Shown here piece after piece: positions 61,616 through 64,000 of a DNA stretch of 64,000 bases (the stretch's first letter is position 1; each line of letters opens with the position of its first letter). Both the position numbers and the translations under genes were made by a program. Source of the DNA: CAVYUC01 sp963771595 (GTDB lineage Bacteria > Bacteroidota > Bacteroidia > Bacteroidales > Prolixibacteraceae); assembly GCA_963771595.1 (NCBI GenBank), contig CAVYUC010000004.1, forward strand, positions 144,888 to 208,887. The letters run 5' to 3'. Below the pieces are notes generated by a model that searched no databases, was not told the origin of the DNA, and worked only from the letters and a program-made list of their open reading frames with translations.

Positions 61616-61646
61616 CAAATGTAATTTTTATTTGATATTAAGCAAA
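61616..61646 (-). promoter_or_regulatory. Bacteroidota-type promoter of the large T9SS protein
   Basis: On the minus strand TTTG (61646-61643) is followed after exactly 19 bases by TACATTTG (61623-61616), matching TTTG-N19-TAnnTTTG. The predicted leader before the start at 61452 is about 155 bases long. Confidence 0.6.
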
Positions 61647-61721
61647 TAATTTTAGCATGTTAATGCATTATTAATTTTTTAAAATATTCGTCTTTTTGTA
61701 GGGACTAAATAACTAAAAAAA

Positions 61722-62592
61722 TTAATTGCCAAGCATCGGAAATAGAATTTTTATTTCATCGTCGGAAGGTTGCCGGCCGTATTCGCAAATTTCGAAGGTT
61801 TCGGCAGCAGTGGCTGCTTTTCCTTTGCCGGCTCCGTACCATTTAACCAATGATTCCCTTGCTTTGTCGCTGATGTTTGGTTTGCGCCAGTTGGCCAGCC
61901 ATTCCAGACGCGCTTTTTCTCCTTTGGGAACTTCATCCAGTTTTCCGACTGTCCAGGGCAGCCATTCGAAAAATTGTGATTCGTGTGCTGCCATTGCATA
62001 AATTTTCCGGTTAAAAACATCTGAAATATCAACTGCAATATCGGGTTCAAAAGGATATGGTTTCTGAAAATGATCTTCGGAATAGAGAAACACCGGGTTT
62101 TTTCCGAGTGGAGGAGTATCGGGCACCACATTGGGCACAATTACCATGTATGCGGCATCCTGAACAATAATTGCGGTATTCCGGTGGTCGGGGTGATAAT
62201 CATTAGGGCGGGGACTAATAACAACATCTGCATTCCACTGCCGGATTAGCCGGATAACATCAAAACGATTTTTTAATGTGGGCATCAATTCTCCGTCATG
62301 GTTATTTAAAACCACGTATTTTACGCCAAATCTTTTTCCGGCTTCCTGTGCTTCGGCTATTCGTATTTTTGCAAGGGCGCCGCCACCTATTTCCTGATGA
62401 CCTGCATCACCGTTTGTTAAGGATACGAACATTACCCGGTGTCCGGCCTGTGCAAATTTTATTGCTGTTCCGCCGGCATCCAAATCACAATCATCGGGAT
62501 GAGCGCCAATTACAACAACATTAATTTTATTCCTGTGCAAATGCCATGGAAACTACAGCTAAAAGTATCAGCGAAAGAAACATTTTTTTCAT
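61722..62592 (-). CDS. PIG-L family deacetylase with signal peptide, one +1 shift
   Basis: The catalytic part is open from 62540 and has the PIG-L signatures VVVIGAHPDDCDLDAGGTAI (metal-binding AHPDD) and HPDHRNTAII. Just upstream, in another frame, 62592 to about 62533 encodes a perfect signal peptide, MKKMFLSLILLAVVSMAFAQ. One extra base near 62530-62535 separates them; without it the protein is about 289 residues and exported. PIG-L enzymes deacetylate N-acetyl groups of glucosamine-type sugars or other small amides using zinc. The gene is next to the polysaccharide locus, but a separate promoter region lies before it, so membership in the locus is uncertain. Confidence 0.85.
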
Positions 62593-62817
62593 CTTTTCAG
62601 GTTTAGATTTATTTATCCCTTAAAAATAATGAACCTAATACAAAATAAGAAGTTTATTTCAGATTTATTTTTTGCACTGTTTGGTTAAAAAAGTTCAACT
62701 CTGGCTCAACCTATATTTAAAGATTAGTAAAATGAAGAATTTTTTATAATTTTTTGTATTGAGTTAAGCGATATTATTTTTATTTTAAGGAGGTTGTGCA
62801 GTTTTTTTGAGAAAAGC

Positions 62818-62850
62818 AAAATAAAAAAGGGCTTCTTTCGAAACCCTTTT
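62818..62850 (-). terminator. Terminator downstream of fabI
   Basis: On the minus strand AAAAGGGTTTC pairs with GAAGCCCTTTT (one wobble) around GAAA, followed by TTATTTT. Confidence 0.75.
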
Positions 62851-62871
62851 GAAAATATTGAAACTTAAAAT

Positions 62872-63738
62872 TTAATCGAATTTGTGTTTTTCATTTGCCG
62901 GTCCGCAATCGCAATCGTGGTGTAATCCTTTTTCGTATTGCTGAAGGGCGCGCAGGCTCATTCCCATATTTGAGAAACCTCCGTCGTGGAAGAGGTTTTG
63001 CATGGTCACCTTTTTTGTTAAATCAGAAAACATCGTGATGCAGTAATCGGCACATTCATCGGCAGTTGCATTGCCTAAAGGCGACATTCGCTCTGCGAAA
63101 TCAAGTAACCGGTCAAACCCTTTAACGCCACTTCCCGCTGTGGTTATTGTAGGTGACTGCGAAATGGTATTTATGCGGACATGTCGTTCGCGGCCATATA
63201 TATAGCCAAAACTCCGGGCAATTGATTCAAGCAGCGCTTTTGCATCTGCCATATCATTGTAACCAAAAAACGTGCGTTGTGCGGCAACATACGACAAGGC
63301 AACCACCGAACCCCATTCATTTATTGCATCAAGTTTTCGTGCAGTTTGTAATACTTTATGAAACGACACAGCAGAAATATCAAGTGTTTTATCCAGATAA
63401 TTATAATCCAGATCGCTGTAATGGCGTTCTTTTCTAACATTTGGTGACATCCCGATGGAGTGCAGCACGAAATCAACCTTACCATCCAGGAAATCCATCG
63501 ACTGGTTAAACAGGTTATTCAGGTCATCAATATTTGTTGCATCGGCTGGAATGGCAATTGTATTTAATTTTTCTGCCAAACGCTGGGTTTCTCCCATTCG
63601 CATTGCTATTGCCGTATTTGTTAAAGTTAAAGTTGCACCTTCTTCAAAGGCACGTTCAGCAACTTTCCAGGCAATGGAATCGGGATTTAGGGCACCAAAA
63701 ATAATTCCCTTTTTTCCCTGAAGTAATTTATAACTCAT
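62872..63738 (-). CDS. fabI: Enoyl-[acyl-carrier-protein] reductase (FabI type)
   Basis: The protein has 288 residues, slightly longer than E. coli FabI. The NADH-binding start is LLQGKKGIIFGALNPDSIAW, the active-site region is VVALSYVAAQRTFFGYNDMA with the Tyr-x6-Lys pair in YNDMADAK, and RINTISQSPTITTAGSGVKG follows. It reduces enoyl-ACP in the last step of each fatty acid elongation cycle in the cytoplasm. The tail DCDCGPANEKHKFD is an extra polar end. It is a single gene with its own terminator. Confidence 0.95.
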   Translation of the reverse strand: MSYKLLQGKKGIIFGALNPDSIAWKVAERAFEEGATLTLTNTAIAMRMGETQRLAEKLNTIAIPADATNIDDLNNLFNQSMDFLDGKVDFVLHSIGMSPNVRKERHYSDLDYNYLDKTLDISAVSFHKVLQTARKLDAINEWGSVVALSYVAAQRTFFGYNDMADAKALLESIARSFGYIYGRERHVRINTISQSPTITTAGSGVKGFDRLLDFAERMSPLGNATADECADYCITMFSDLTKKVTMQNLFHDGGFSNMGMSLRALQQYEKGLHHDCDCGPANEKHKFD

Positions 63739-63762
63739 AGTTTATCATTATGAAATTTGAAG

Positions 63763-63770
63763 CAAATTTA
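63763..63770 (-). promoter_or_regulatory. Candidate -7 element (TAAATTTG) of fabI
   Basis: An exact TAnnTTTG match on the minus strand, 24 bases before the fabI start, giving a leader of about 18 bases. A TTTG at the expected distance is not seen. Confidence 0.4.
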
Positions 63771-63900
63771 GCTGAGTTTAAATAAATATAAAAAGTTGGT
63801 CAGGTTTTCGTTCATAAAACCACCCTTGTTTAACTATTATATTCGTATTTTGTTCATTCCTGTTTCATTGTTAAATAATACAGAATCCTTTAATTACAGC

Positions 63901-64000
63901 ATGCAACAGCCCTTTACCAGACTTTTATTTCCTGTTAATCGTACGGTTTGAAAATTATCTCATGCAATGTATGCCGGTATTTCACCATTTTGCCGGGGAG
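63901..64000 (+). CDS. Possible start of a gene running off the right edge
   Basis: From ATG at 63901 the frame reads MQQPFTRLLFPVNRTV and stops. The next frame continues with RFENYLMQCMPVFHHFAGE to the edge, which looks coding. One extra base near 63946-63950 would explain the break. Too short to identify. Confidence 0.3.

Noticed and set aside
641..62592. Programmed +1 frameshifting as explanation of the many +1 joins
   Set aside because: The junctions share no slippery motif, stop-codon context or downstream structure, lie in unrelated genes, and at several junctions the extra base can be pointed to directly.
1..64000. tRNA, rRNA, insertion sequence or prophage genes
   Set aside because: No tRNA-like cloverleaf sequences, rRNA segments, transposase or phage proteins were recognised by eye.

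Overview
The window looks like a chromosomal segment of a Bacteroidota (Bacteroidetes) bacterium. The grounds are two SusC/SusD pairs, a hybrid two-component regulator of the HTCS type, many C-terminal type IX secretion (Por) sorting domains, Bacteroidota-type promoter elements (TTTG-N19-TAnnTTTG) and near absence of Shine-Dalgarno sites. The mix of fasciclin (FAS1) lipoproteins with SusC/D and T9SS-sorted multidomain glycanases is typical of polysaccharide degraders in Marinilabiliales/Prolixibacteraceae; that family-level placement is inference.

Layout. Positions 1-20800 hold mostly single genes: the start of a gluconate-dehydrogenase subunit-3-like protein (edge), a PhoD-like phosphohydrolase, nicotinamidase, a LytS-type histidine kinase with an FG-GAP-like sensor, a baeRF-like protein, an FGGY kinase, a TonB receptor divergent from a double-thioredoxin protein, a GH3 beta-glucosidase, and a run of NCS1 transporter, 60-residue membrane protein, fructosamine-kinase-like protein, aminotransferase and (opposite strand) nitroreductase. 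Positions 21175-61452 are one large polysaccharide utilization locus. On the plus strand: HTCS regulator, FAS1 lipoprotein, SusC1, SusD1, two more FAS1 lipoproteins, SusC2, SusD2, GH9. On the minus strand, convergent with it: a 1316-residue T9SS protein of unknown function, GH5-CBM6, GH5, an esterase-F5/8C-GH5-CBM6 protein, a CBM-GH26-beta-helix protein, and GH30. The two halves meet in a 340-base intergenic region rich in palindromes. A PIG-L deacetylase, fabI and the start of another gene close the window.

How the genes work together (inference). The HTCS would sense a glycan fragment in the periplasm and switch on the locus. T9SS-exported GH5, GH9, GH26 and an esterase would cut an acetylated beta-1,4-linked polysaccharide (cellulose, glucomannan or a related hemicellulose) at the cell surface. 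The two SusC/D pairs and FAS1 lipoproteins would bind and import oligosaccharides. GH30 and the upstream GH3 could finish them.

Major caveat. At least seven genes are broken by single-base shifts that can be joined by eye to give complete family-length proteins. Almost all are +1 shifts, as expected from one inserted base, and none lies in a long homopolymer. This is best explained by insertion-type sequencing errors, so interrupted genes are described as reconstructed proteins.
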